DNA of 64,000 nucleotides. It comes from Ridgeia piscesae (lineage: Eukaryota; Annelida; Polychaeta; Sabellida; Siboglinidae). Location: assembly GCA_025642075.2 (NCBI GenBank), contig JAODUO010001319.1, forward strand, positions 215,001 to 279,000. The letters are read 5' to 3'. The position numbers and the translations under genes were made by a program. The notes under the pieces are model-generated. The model was not told where the DNA came from. It searched no databases and worked only from the letters and a program-made list of their open reading frames with translations. Below are positions 23,530 through 35,638 of this stretch, piece after piece. The stretch's first letter is position 1. Each line of letters starts with the position of its first letter.

Positions 23530-26500
23530 TATGTTTAACTGAAATATTCATACAGTACAACGTGGCTGTTCAGAAGACGTAGGTGCAAAGCTGCACAAAT
23601 TGCGCTTACTCACTTGTGGATAATATTAACTGGGATATAAGGTTTGTGAATGTAAACAGATTCATCTACCCGTGAACATGTTTACAACATAATGTAGCAA
23701 GTTTGTGGATTCCGGTTATGTGAATAGACAGCATTCGAGTTATGCTAACATGTTGTCATCTTGTATGCATGTTCTGAAGAATTTAATTGACATAAACGTT
23801 GTGTAGCATGATTATCTTGTTATGTTGTACTCCTATGATATGAATAATTCATTATGTTCAAGTTTGTGTTAACATAATTATTGCTATTCGTGTGCCACTG
23901 CTACTGACGATACGAATATCTTGCAAGGTGCATATCCTTCAACATTTTATCGCCGACATTCAACTAACCTGAACATTCCAAAGGAAGTGACGCGTGCCTG
24001 AATAAGAACTTGTGTACCATTGATTGCTGCAGACTGTATGTTTTAAAATATATTAACAATACACTCTAATACTTATACTTTGTGTCACTGCAATACTTAT
24101 GCTTTGTGTTCCTGTAATACTTGTACTTTGTTGATCTTCTGTTAATAAACTATGAAAACGCATTATAGTTTTTGTTTCCGATGAGATCACAGTATAGAAA
24201 CATTGAGCCACAATGTAGTACCATTGAATTCTAACTATCAAGACACTCCATTCTTGACGCCATTAAACGTTATGTGTAAAAATGGTTCCTTTTGTTGAGT
24301 CAGCATGCCGATCATATTATACTTGTAACTTTGTTTATATAGTATACATGTAACTTTGTTTATATACTAATTAGCGAACGTTGCATCATTGACACCGTTT
24401 GAATACCAACAACATTCCACCTTCTGTGATATACATTTGCAATAAATACACACCAGAAAATGTATGAAATGTAGCTAGTTTATAAAATTCACATACATAA
24501 AAATTATCGTAACTCCGCACTAAAAAAACACATAAAAATAACAAAAGAGAGGGTTCGGAGAATGCAGAGACTCTGGAGCGCGACCTAGGTGACACACACA
24601 CGGGTGTGTACTTCAGTCGGGACATCACATTGGTTGCTCCCAGACATAATCAGAATGAACTGACATGGCGCAAACTCCTCCCGGCCTCCCACAGCTGAAG
24701 ACTGGTACCCATAGGGCCCACTTACCCAAAGTTTCGGCAAGGGAGGGGAGACCTGGCCCCTAGACCGTCAACGGAACCCCATATCATTCTGGAAACAGTG
24801 GAACTGCAATTAACGATAGAACACAATTTCTATATATATCTACCAAACAGCGGTCAGGTGGAATTGTGGTGTGTCCGTTCAAAATTTAAATCTTATATAA
24901 CTACGTCCAGTGATCTCGGACATTTAATAAATTGGTGCTATAAATCTGTTTAAATGCTAATGCACCTGATGTAATTAATAAAAAGTATCAATATGCGTAA
25001 CATTATTTTTTAATCCTTTGTTTATTTTTTACATTCTGATATCTGCAAATTCATGGAAGCGGCGAGACAATCCGCAAGGTGGCGTTACGCTGCGGTTGCT
25101 TCCCAAAATCAACAACAACGTAAGTTACTTTCAAATATTATGAATTAAGGCGAAGTTGTCGATCGCTGGTGGCCTGTATTAATATATGTAGTTGATTCAG
25201 ATGTGATCAAACAGAACACGTATCAGTAGCTACGGAAGAAGACGTGTATTTGATTATGAAACGGTAAATATCATATTATCGCTCACATCACGGACTGCTG
25301 GACAGCCGAAGGGAATGTCTTGATTAAAGACAAAGCTGAACTCGCATGCGATACTACACACTACTTGCACATGAATATGTGCGGAGGGTATAAATTGTAT
25401 CGATTTAAAAAATGTTTTATCAATGCCAGCTTACACTTACAATTGCCAAAAAATTAAAAAATTATATGAAATCACAATAATGGGTGTGATTATTCCACAA
25501 CACATTGATACTTTGGTCAACAATACTAATATGATAACAAGTTATATTATGCTAAATATGAACCACTTTCAATATTGTGAGCTAAACACGAGAACTGATC
25601 ATGAACACATTTTAAGGATTAATTTACCCTCTTGTACATTATTACTCACATATTTCTGCTCACATTGAATGATCTATTTACAGGGGCAACCTAGTCTTTC
25701 TCTACTCGGTGATGTAGCGCCATATCCAATGTGATACCTATATAAGTTATTTAACTCTAATGATGTCATAACAATAATATGCTTCAATGCGAGTAGGTTG
25801 AATACAAACTTTAGTCAATTTAAAAGTTATATTCAAACAGTTTATATACCATTTGATGTAAATGCTGTTTCAAAATGTTGCGTTGATCCAGCAATACTAT
25901 GATTTCCCTTGGTGTAATTGTTTCTGGCAAAGTAGGAAGTGGACTGGCCATAATTATACGAAATAACGTTAATTCATATGAAGTAAATCTTTATCTATAA
26001 CATATGTTCTTGAATGTGTAATATAATGTGGAATATAAGCATTAATTGTCTAAATGTCTAATAAATAAATAGATCCAATTAACGTTATAAATCCAATAAA
26101 ATACGCTAATCAAATTTCTACAAAATGCTGAGGAAAAATACTACGGAATCAGATGACCAAAATAAAAACTGTAGAGAAATATGGAGTAAGTGAACACAAT
26201 TATAAATAAACAAAGGAGTGAGTGTTCTTACACTGATTGTTTTTATACATATGGTAGGAAAATTACAAGTAAGCATAGCAAATAGGTCTAATATTTTCTT
26301 TGCAAATATTGGTGAAAAATAGATCAACCATTACAATATACATGTACATAACTAGAAGTCATAATGATATAAAATAAAACGTTACATATGGGTGGAACGT
26401 GTATCAATAAAAGTAAGCATATTGTAAAGACAATATCTGACATTCAGGAATGTGTAGTCTTTGCAGGCATAATTTAATGTTTATTACAGTGTTGAACAAG

Positions 26501-27105
26501 AACTCTGGTGCGTTTAACAGTTTATTAACTGAGTACATACAAAGTACAAGTATTATACTACATATGTAATCAGTACACGACATTATATTGTCACTACATA
26601 TAAACCGATAATCAATTACAAATTTGAATTGAACATGTAAAATTATTTATTCAAATGTCATAGTTACATAAAACGGAAATTATGTCGTTTTTAACAGCGC
26701 ATAAATTATGTGTAAACACTAATAACGACAGTATTGACGAATAAGAATGTTCAGGTTGGTTGAAGCCAGTCAATACAATGTTTTGTTGTTGTTGAATGAG
26801 ACGTACTGTCCATAGTCCTCCTCTGCATTCTAATGGGCAATATAAACCAACATTCACACCAACAAATAATCAATGTTATATGAGTGAAACCACATACAAC
26901 AAATATAAATTCATTTGAATATTTGTATGTTTGCCCTTGTCATAGAAACATAATTCATTCGAGTAAGCATTGTTTAAGTAGATGGCACCATATGGAATTC
27001 AGTAACAAGTCTCAACATTCGATTGTGAATGAGCCACAGATTTCTGAATGTCTGCAATTCTCTGATATTAGTAGTATTAAAGTTCCAGTCTTCGTGTTGG
27101 GTACC
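23530..27105. other. AT-rich stretch, no gene recognised
   Basis: Small tandem duplications occur at about 24060-24135 (AATACTTNTNCTTTG type) and 24322-24368 (TGTAACTTTGTTTATATA twice). A GC-richer patch lies at 24640-24790. No exon with convincing splice sites was found. Confidence 0.35.
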
Positions 27106-27110
27106 CTCTG

Positions 27111-27186
27111 TCACCCTGTTTCTGTTGCTATGTCTTCACAGACTTCTTCAGGCATCCTGACATCCAGCCATGCACTCCTGAATTGC
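27111..27186 (-). CDS. Candidate terminal coding exon of a minus-strand gene
   Basis: The acceptor TTTGTTTCTCTTCAG (minus strand) has a good pyrimidine tract. The exon takes one base to complete a codon, then reads QFRSAWLDVRMPEEVCED and IATETG before TGA at 27111-27113. Its incoming phase matches the outgoing phase of the exon at 28880-28998, and both patches are GC-richer than their surroundings. I do not recognise the protein, and the short length leaves real room for chance. Confidence 0.4.
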
Positions 27187-27339
27187 CTGAAGAGAAACAA
27201 ATTGTTACGCTCAAATTAACCAATTAACTATATTGAAGTATCCATGCTTTTAATAAAGTAATCCTCATTCATTAGCTGTTTCTAGTATCTAAAAAGGGTT
27301 GAACGACAAATTAGTAGGACGTGCTTCTGTAGACGGTTA

Positions 27340-27715
27340 ACACACATGCAACGAAAGACTAATTACGACATATGTAATAAAAGGGTAGTTCCAAAAACAT
27401 GCAATGAAAGGTTAGTTATCACATGAATAAACACACAAATACACACACTGAAAGATTTGCTAATACACACACGTATACACACCCTTGCAATGAAAGATTA
27501 GCTAACACACACACATACAATGAAATATTAGTTAACACACATACGCGCAATAAAAGACTAGTTAATACACATACGCAATGAAAGATCAGTTAACACACAC
27601 AAGTTACATAATGAAAAATTAGCTAACACACATGCAACAAAAATCAGGTAACATTAGTTTGCACACAAGCAATGAAACATTAGTTAACACACATATGCAA
27701 TGAAACAGTTTACGA
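27340..27715. repeat. Degenerate minisatellite, about 28-32 bp unit, roughly 12 copies
   Basis: The unit approximates GCAATGAAAGATTAGTTAAC followed by ACACACATAC, with CA-rich length variation between copies. Confidence 0.85.
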
Positions 27716-27719
27716 ACAA

Positions 27720-28875
27720 AGAATGTACTGAAGTATAATACGTGGTTAGTAACAACAACGGAAGTACAATTACCATGCTACAGAGAGTGGTCATTATTCA
27801 TTCGTCGCTACTATACCACACAATTCGCTCTTGATCAATACGTAATACATTTAACTGTGAAATAAAATTAGCCACATTTCCACACATGAAACAAAAGACA
27901 ATTTTATTCCAAATGTGACAGAGTTTTGATACTTGCAAAAAGAATGTAGTTCTACGTAAATGTGCTACAATGGTTCGTGAAATCACATGCCTACCAAAGG
28001 TTTTTATGTCAAAAATACATTTTAGTGCTTGTGTACAGGTCTTTGTAAAATATTTACCGAGATGGACGTTTATATAATAATGCCTTAGTGTGTAGCCTCC
28101 CCCAATGGTAAGCTTATTCTAGTTAGAAAGATAGAAGTAAATATAATGGAGATTAAAAAAACTGATTAGAAAACCTGAATATAGTCCAACACAGATACTT
28201 CCTGCAAAAACGTGCCAAGGCTACAGCAAAAAATAAATCTGACCAGTTAACTGATATTATAAATTAATAATCTTACACATAATGTTTTGTCCAGTATCTC
28301 AAAATTGGTTGGAGCAATGAGACCTATTTTGTTGTGTAGCACTGGTTATGGTGTTGACTTCATCTCGACACAGATCATATTTTGCAAAAACAATATTTTT
28401 GACTGCCAAAGAAACACCCATTGTGACAATGTTTATGTGAGGAAATCACATGGGTATGCATACGCCTCAAACAGACACTGTATTCGTTATTATTAAAGCA
28501 GTATGCTTAAAAATAATTTGCTAATTGGTGCATTCTAATGAGTGTACACCAGTGACACAGGATGGCGATACTACTCATTTTCATGACATGGCACCATCCA
28601 CTGTTGGTGCTAGTGTGTAAAGACTTGGTGTAAGACTACAGTTAGTGACCATTACCCATCTGAAGAGTCTGTATGAAAATTGCTTTTTTGTATGAACTAT
28701 TTAAGCATTTTTCAGTTGGATATGCTGGTTCAGGACACATGAATGTAGTAAGACATTAGATCATAACCAAGCAATTCTGCATTCTCCCTGGTTCAATTAA
28801 CTGACATTCCACTGACTAGGAAATGACAATTGCCCATAAGTGAGACAACAACACATGAAGTTTCTGACGGCTGTG
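27720..28875. other. AT-rich, probable intron; nothing recognised
   Basis: No open frame with features. The stretch lies between two phase-compatible candidate exons. Confidence 0.35.
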
Positions 28876-28879
28876 TTAC

Positions 28880-28998
28880 CTGGTTGGCTGTCCAGTGTCA
28901 TCTTCCCTTTCCTCAGATGACGCTGAGATCTGTCTTAGCGACAACATGAGTCCCACGGTGATTGCTCCGTCACTTGTGTCTGACTCATCCTTGTGTTT
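28880..28998 (-). CDS. Candidate internal coding exon, minus strand
   Basis: The minus strand shows the acceptor CTTTTTGTTCAG, a 119 nt exon open in phase 0 and a donor CCAG/GTAACA. The peptide is KHKDESDTSDGAITVGLML then SLRQISASSEEREDDTGQPT, hydrophilic and acidic apart from a short LMLSL core, with codon-like composition in an AT-rich context. It ends two bases into a codon; joining to 27186 gives AG+G (Arg) and an open frame to the stop. No homologue is recognised. It is one of the clearest exon-like islands in the window, but no transcript evidence is available. Confidence 0.45.
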
Positions 28999-29509
28999 CT
29001 GAACAAAAAGTGCAACGCAAATAAAACATTTATACCAAAATTATGCACATATCGAATGTCGTTATCTGTATTAAAAAGACACAGTATCAGTATTTACCAT
29101 AAATTGTAATATATTATGTTAAGCACCATGTCCAGTTATCAATATACACAAACGTATATTAGAAATAATGCATCAGAAAAAACAATGATTCATATATCAT
29201 AGCTAACAATTATCTAATAAATAAATTATCATCCTATTATTATTGTAATAAATTGGCAAGATTAATGAAAACATCAATAAATTAGGCTAATATGTGCATT
29301 TTTGTAATACAATCATTTATGATGATTGAAGTCTGTGATAAATATATAAATAAACAAATATTAGACGTAATCAGCTAATTGTAAAACGTACACTTCTATA
29401 CGTATATTGTAAACTATGATCAATCAAACAGCTACGCAGAATAATCATAGTATAATGTACAAAATGGCAGGCGAAAGGCAGCACTGAACAGAAACTATAC
29501 ATAGTGTTG

Positions 29510-29960
29510 TCTTCTTCCAAATACTGGACTGGGCCCTTACAGGGTGTTACAATTCCACTGAAGCTTAGTCAATGCGCTTGGGCGCAGTGTATGCGCTCTT
29601 GAAAACGAGTTAATGTGTTAAAATATTTTTTAAGACATTAATAAGATATTGTATAAACCACTAGTAAGTTTTAAAACGATGTGTATGATGTATAAGTGTA
29701 CACATTGGTCTCATAATGAAGTTATCTTGTGGCATATGTTGAGGCACCTCTAAGTGTTGCAGGGAAAAAGTAGTGGTGAAGGGCTGGGTGGTCTACCCTC
29801 ACACGACGAAACGTTGGGCGGCCCGAGTTTTGGGTTCACTCTGTTGGTGGTATTCGTCTATGGTGATGTCAACATGACCAGTGTTGATTTTGTGAAGGAG
29901 ACTAAGGCACAGTATCTCATGCATAACAACCCCATGATAAATTTCAGTGTCAGATACATT
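29510..29960 (+). repeat. Diverged dispersed repeat, copy 2 (partner 13640-14085)
   Basis: Shares CTAAGTGTTGCAGGG, TCTATGGTGATGTCAAC and TTGATTTTGTGAAGGAGAC with the copy at 13.6-14.1 kb. A 147-codon minus frame (29799-30242) overlaps it, including KINTGHVDITIDEY, which has a counterpart (KINIGNVVITIDQY) in copy 1. The repeat may therefore derive from a coding mobile element, not identified. Confidence 0.5.
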
Positions 29961-30586
29961 TAGAAATACTTTGTTAATGGAAGAAAACATTTTAAAGTGA
30001 AATCTGGCGAAAACAAACTTTATACAAACTATGACAAAACATGCTTTTTTCAAAACCATGTCCCAACTTGTTTTGTGCAAGATCTTTTTAAGGCAAATCC
30101 AACACAACATACATGAAGTTCCACTGGAACTATCTCTAGGAGTCACTTGGTGATCGATATGCTTGTAGATGGCATTGTTGAGTAATACGCTGCCACAGGA
30201 CTTTCTATAGAAATTGCAATTTGACGAATTTGAAAAAACCAAGGTTTAAATTAATTCACATCACTGAACTGTTTTCAAATGTTGGTGTATTATTAAAAAG
30301 TTAATATTATATTTCCGAACATTACCACATGCCAGTAGGTGTAGCAGGAGCTTTGTACTTTTGGGTTTGAATCTTGTGCTGAACATTGCTCCAGCTTACT
30401 TCGCTGTATGAATGAGTAGACATTGGTGAATATTTGTATATGAATAATATCTGTACATTAACTGCATCATGGCTGAATGCTTCCCAGATAATTCGAGATG
30501 GTGTTCGATTAAGAAGGTCTGCCAGGGAATAAAGTGTAAAGCACTATGAACAATCCTGAGGATTACTGTGTTATTTAAGAACTTAC

Positions 30587-30655
30587 CAACCATTCCTTTC
30601 ATCGTCCTGCAGTACAATTACATAGACATCCCATCCGTGCCTTCAGGAACTTGTC
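30587..30655 (-). pseudogene. Exon-like segment with splice sites but no clean frame
   Basis: The acceptor CATTTGAACAG and donor GGTTG/GTAAGT bound 69 nt on the minus strand. One frame reads DKFLKARMG and another reads HGWDVYVIVLQDDERNG; a one-base shift would join them. In the first frame a stop follows, and in the second a TGA sits near the start. It may be a decayed exon or a chance structure. Confidence 0.25.
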
Positions 30656-31143
30656 CTGTTCAAATGTAAAAATTCAGTATTACTTATTAATCACGGAGTC
30701 TTGCCACAACTCTACTACTGCTAAATACCACCTTTATATAGCTACCTTGAGCCTTAACATTTCTGATCAATGCACTTCACCCATAAGTTTTAATAGTTAG
30801 ATAGTATCGATCTTCTGTGAAATATCTTCAGAAAGTCAATCTCCAACATTTCTACTAACAACAATGTATAATATCTACAGAAAGTCACTGTTGAGCATTT
30901 TTGGTTAAACAAAGTGAAAAACTGGTATGACATTATGTAGTGTTTTTATTTGACTATTCTTAGTTTTTCAAATGATTTGTACAATCAAACATGCGAGTCA
31001 AAGAAACCAAAACTATGCAGTGAAATAAAATACTGATCTCCCGATACCAAGGAATCGATTTTCCAGAAGAAACTTTCTTCAATATAGAACCTCTATCCTA
31101 CACTGGTCACTGTCTTACCAAAAGGATAACGTCCAGTTCTTAC

Positions 31144-31284
31144 CAACAAGATGGCAGGCTCAAGGACATTCTGAAGTAGTGAGTATTCACTGCCACATTT
31201 TTCTGCCTCATCTTTGTGACAGGAAACTTGCATTCACACATCAGGCCGAAGTCATCACGTCATGTCACTTCCCGTAGTCCATAT
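31144..31284 (-). CDS. Candidate terminal exon (stop at 31260), with further open sequence beyond
   Basis: The acceptor TGTTCTGTTTCGCCAG is strong. Taking one base to complete the codon left by the exon at 36911-36985, the exon reads YGLREVT and then TGA at 31260-31262, which would end the protein. After the TGA the same frame stays open to a GTAAGA donor at 31143 (RDDFGLMCECKFPVTKMR...). A second frame of the same block is also peptide-like (CHKDEAEKCGSEYSLLQ). The phase match supports the acceptor; whether the exon ends at 31260 or is spliced at 31144 is unresolved. Confidence 0.35.
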
Positions 31285-31489
31285 CTGGCGAAACAGAACA
31301 CAATTATTTTATACATTTATAGTCAGTTATATATTATAATATAGTCAGTATAGTATAGTTCAGTACTGAGACTGCCAACGTATCGAAACTTGGCCATCAA
31401 AACCAGCATACAAAGCACTACAAAGCCATGTCCCCCAGACTCCAGCACCACCTAAAACGTCCACGACCAAGGTGGCGGCTCTGGTCAAC

Positions 31490-31885
31490 TACGACTACGT
31501 GCAGGGGGTGTTAAGTGTCTCTGGGTCAAAAAGAGGCACCGAAAGAGGGTAAATAGACTACAGATTGTTCTGTACAATGTCAGTACTATACTGACAGATG
31601 AACACATACAAGAAGTTGAAGAAGAACTTAGGGAAATCAGATTGGTATCGGATGTAATTAGGATCGGAGAAGTGAGAAGACGAGAGGAATGTTTTACTAC
31701 ATTACAAAGCGGCCACCTATTATGCAATATTAAGGCAAACAACAGCCAAGCAGGAGTAGGCTTTCTCATAAACAGGAAATCGAATGACCATACAGTGAGG
31801 GTAAACAGCATCAGACCCATATAGAGTAGCAGTATTTGTTATGTGCATAACAAAGCGTTACAAACTAAATTTACGAAATACAGGT
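31490..31885 (+). pseudogene. RTE-like LINE endonuclease-domain relic
   Basis: Plus-strand frames show YNVSTILTDEHIQEVEEELR, then DVIRIGEVRRREECFTTLQS, GHLLCNIKANNSQAGVGFLI and NRKSNDHTVRVNSI. This is the order seen in the N-terminal half of the apurinic-like endonuclease of the same invertebrate RTE-like family whose RT and C-terminus lie at 19.9-20.45 and 10.1-10.5 kb. The catalytic glutamate neighbourhood (usually GIGEVRRP) is recognisable as RIGEVRRR. Frameshifts near 31640 and a stop at 31824 mark it as dead. No RT follows it. Confidence 0.75.
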
Positions 31886-31899
31886 ATATATCTTGGGAT

Positions 31900-32590
31900 A
31901 AATTCTATTGATAATTTGATATGATTTGTTTGTAACTGATCCCTTTTGATCATAAACTAATTATATATTGCACAAATCCTATCTTGTATTTTGTAACTCA
32001 AACACATAAGAATTGCCACCGTCACATTATGAGCGTTTTTGTGTACAGAACAATGAAAGACAAATTTGTTGGACGATACCTGCTCTGATAGATCAAACTT
32101 GTAATGAATGTTGATTATCTCACTTGTGTAAGTGACTTGCAGCTAGAGCGAACTGTTTGAATGTTAATGGCTAATAGTATACAAAACAGTATAAGGGAAC
32201 AACAGTCATTTGGATTAAATCCACCCCTAGGCCTTTTTATACGATGTATAGGTCGTAAATAAATGACAAATTCATACCGGGGCTGAGCCTTGGACATCTG
32301 GATGCAATAATCACCACTTCAGTAGTATGGATTGTCTACTTTTGACAGGATAACTCCGGGATAACTTTTTCCGCAGATCCTGGCTTGGCCATCCGGACTG
32401 GAATGAATATATTTTGATTGAACAATGAGACTAATTGTTAGTAACCTAAAGACTACAGAGATTAAAGTTGGTGTCTGCTTTTAAAACTAGAGGGTAAATT
32501 AGCTTTTTTATAGTCTGGAAGGGGTGAAATTACCCCAAGGATTACGCCGGGGGTGGAATTCCTCCCCCAGCACCATGCCATCTTCAAGAA
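31900..32590 (+). repeat. Old diverged copy of the 40-46 kb repeat family
   Basis: Shares in order AACTGATCCCTTTTGATCATAA, CAAACTTGTAATGAATGTTG, TAAATCCACCCCTAGG, a TGGATTGTCTACTTTTGACA block, and CCGGGGGTGGAATTCCTCCCC-type sequence with the array unit. It is much more diverged than the array copies are from each other. Confidence 0.7.
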
Positions 32591-32676
32591 CAGACTACAG
32601 GAAATAGTTGTTCTTTGCCCATGAACCATCACAGACTGGAATGGACTTCCAATGCCAGGAGTGTCAGATCCCAGCC

Positions 32677-33180
32677 AGTGCGTGCGTGCGTGCGTGCGTG
32701 CTGCGTGCGTGCTGCTGCTGCTGCTGCCTGCTACCTACCTACCTACATACATACATACATACATACATATACATACATACATACATACATACATACATAC
32801 ATACATACATACATACATACATACATACATACATACACACACATACAACAATACAACATACAACATACATACACATACAACACTACAACACTACAAATAC
32901 AATACTACATACTACATACTACATACTACACACACAACAACACATACACATACAACACAACACACACACATACAATACAAGTACCGTATACGTACACACG
33001 TACAACACGTACACACATACACACACATACAAACTACATACATACTTACATACACACATACACACATACACACATACACACATACACACACACACACACA
33101 CACACATACACACATACACACAACACACATACACACATACACACATACACACATACACACATACACACATACACACATGA
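32677..33180. repeat. Compound microsatellite: (GTGC), (CTG), (ACAT)n, irregular CA/TACA
   Basis: (GCGT)n at 32680-32703, CTG triplets to 32728, (ACAT)n at about 32745-32838, then irregular ACACATAC-type repeats to 33178, abutting a LINE 3' tail. Frames across it are artefacts. Confidence 0.9.
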
Positions 33181-33299
33181 TTTAACAAGATTTAACAAGA
33201 TTGCCACCTAGAGATTAAACTCTAGATGGCAGGTGGACTAGGAAGCCATTTGGCTTATCGAGAGTCCAACCTATCTATCTAAGTATACCCCGTCCGTCT

Positions 33300-34182
33300 T
33301 AGGTATATGTCGATTTTATTTTTAAATATATTAACACTACTAGCACCTACACAATCAGCTGATAATCTGTTCCATTCGTTTACTGTTCTTTGTGAAAATG
33401 AAAATTTTCTAATATCTAGTCTACACTGCTTCTTTGCTAATGCAACTCCATGTCCTCTAGTCCTTCTCTCTTCCTTGACTGTGAAAAAAATATTTCTGTC
33501 AATATTTTCATATCCATTAATATTTTAAACACCTCAATCTGATCTCCTCTCAATCTTCTGGTTTCTAGTGTTGTTAAACCACATTCTTTTAGACGCATTT
33601 CATAACTAATATTCCTGAGTTTTGTATCATTTTGGTTGCTCTCCTTTGTACTCTTTCTAGCATATCAATATCCTTCTTGCGATATGGCCTCCATGCTTGT
33701 ATACAATATTCTAAGTGAGGCCTAACTATTGTTTTATACAGCGGTATTATTAGTTCTTTTTCTTTGTACACTATATTTCGCCTAATTAATCCAAGAATTT
33801 GGTTTCCCTTCGCTGCTGCAATTCCACACTGCTCTGATACCTTCATGTCAGCACTAATAGTTAACCCTAAGTCCTTTTCCTTTAAGGTAGTATTTAGTAC
33901 AGTATCACCCATTGTATATTGTGCATCTTCATTCCCATGTCCTGTGTGAAGGCACTTACACTTTCCAAAATTAAACAGCATTTGCCACTTCTCAGACCAT
34001 TCTATCAACTTATTAAGATCATCTTGTAAATGCTGTCTATCTGCATCACTTTTAATTTTCCTAAACACTTTTGTGTCGTCCGCAAACTTCAACACCTTGC
34101 TTGTTATGTCATCATCCAAATCATTGATATATATTAAGAATAAAATAGGTCCCAGTACTGATCCCTGCGGTACTCCACTCAA
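33300..34182 (-). pseudogene. LINE RT palm C-terminal half and C-terminal domain
   Basis: It begins at the template-binding GVPQGSVLGPILF block and carries the catalytic FADD box (34075-34086) in LKFADDTKVFRKI, then WQMLFNFGKCKCLH, DLGLTISADMKVSEQC, and LIRRNIVYKEKELIIPLYKT with VRPHLEYCIQAW. An open frame stops at 33589. Further frames continue the protein with YEMRLKECGLTTLETRRLRG and a segment ending near VNIFKNKIDIYL at about 33310, showing one or two frameshifts. It is typical of CR1-like/jockey-supergroup elements. Confidence 0.85.
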
Positions 34183-34288
34183 AACCGTTTCCAGTTTGAA
34201 ACCTCCCCATCAACTACTACTCTTTGTCTTCTATCAATAAGCCATTTTTCTATCCAGTTGATCATTCCATTTCCTATGCCATGGGCCT

Positions 34289-35638
34289 TTAGTTTAAGTA
34301 GTAGTCTTTGGTGTGGCACTTTGTCAAAGGCTTTTTTAAATCTAAGTAGATTATATCTACTGGTGATCCCTCATCTACCCACTTTGTGACATCTTCCAAA
34401 AAACATAACATATTTGTTAAGCATGACCTCGCTTTTAAAAACCCATGTTGAGATGGGTTTATCAATTTGTTTTTAACAAGAAAATCAACCAGGTGATCTT
34501 TCATTAGTCTTTCTAATAGTTTGCAAATCACCGATGTTAAACTCACTGGTCTATAGTTCTCTGACTTGTTTCTCGAACCTTTTTTAAATAATGGTATAAT
34601 ATTTGCTTCTTTCCATTCTAACGGAACTATTCCCTCCTCTAATGACAAATTGAACACTGTTGCAAGCGGTATGCTGATTTGTTCTACAATTTCCAATAGT
34701 AATTTGGGAGGAATCCCATCCACTCCAGGTGATTTATTATCCTTCATGTCTCTTATTTTCATAGCTACCATTGTTGGGGTTACAATTAGTTGTCCTAAAT
34801 AGTCAAACTCTCTCCCTTCGAACTTAGTCTCAAGTACTGGTAATATACTAATATCTTCCCTGGTAAACACCGAACTAAAGTACTCATTTAGGTTTTCTGC
34901 CATTAAGAATCCCTCTGTTATTATGTTTCCATCACTACCTTCTAGAGGACCGACCTTATCCTGAACTTTCTGTTTACTTCGAACATACGCATAAAAACTC
35001 TTGCTGTCATGTTTTATATTAAAAGCAATTTTTTGTTCGTAGCTTCTCTTTGAATTTCTAATTTCAGCTGTAGCTTGATTTAGTGCTTCTTTATAAATGC
35101 TATAGTCTTCTTCACTTCCGGTATGTCTATATGTCTTCCACATCATTTGCTTGTACTTGATTTTTCTAATGGCTTCCTTCGATAAGTGTTTCTTCTTTGA
35201 CCGTTTCCACTGTTTTTTCAAGGGGACAAATTTGTCAACGACGCAGTCAATTTCACTCTTTAAAATATTCCAGCAATCTGTTGCTGTCTTATTCTTCAGT
35301 GTGTTGTTCCAGTCTATCTTTGCTAAATATTCCCTCATGTCCTTATATCTTCCTTTGTGAAAAAATTTCCTGTACCTTATTTTTCTATTCCGTTCTCCCT
35401 TTACTTTGATGATAAAATGTATCTGGTTGTGATCACTACACCCCAGTGGCTCACATATCTTGACATTATCAACAAATTCATTCTGTGAGCTCAATACTAT
35501 GTCTAACACGTTCTCGCCCCTGGTTGCTTCTAACACATGTTGAGAAAGGAAACTATCTTGTACTAAATTTAAAACTCTTGATCCTCCTCCGGTACTCGTA
35601 GAGATGTCCATGTATATGCCCATGGTTAAAATCCCCAT
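34289..35638 (-). pseudogene. LINE endonuclease C-terminus, linker and N-terminal half of RT
   Basis: A 449-codon open stretch. Residues ~60-75 carry GCSDHNQIHF, the SDH motif of the AP-like endonuclease. RT blocks follow: SPGVDGIPPKLL (~residue 314), PLATVFNLSLEEGIVPLEWK, NYRPVSLTSVICKLLERLM, SQHGFLKARSC and VDIIYLDLKK, the last carrying the first catalytic aspartate of the palm. The frame then slips (LKKPLTKCHT instead of the expected KAFDKVPH) and ends at 34289. The enzyme would copy its own RNA at a nicked target site; this copy cannot encode it in one piece. Confidence 0.85.
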
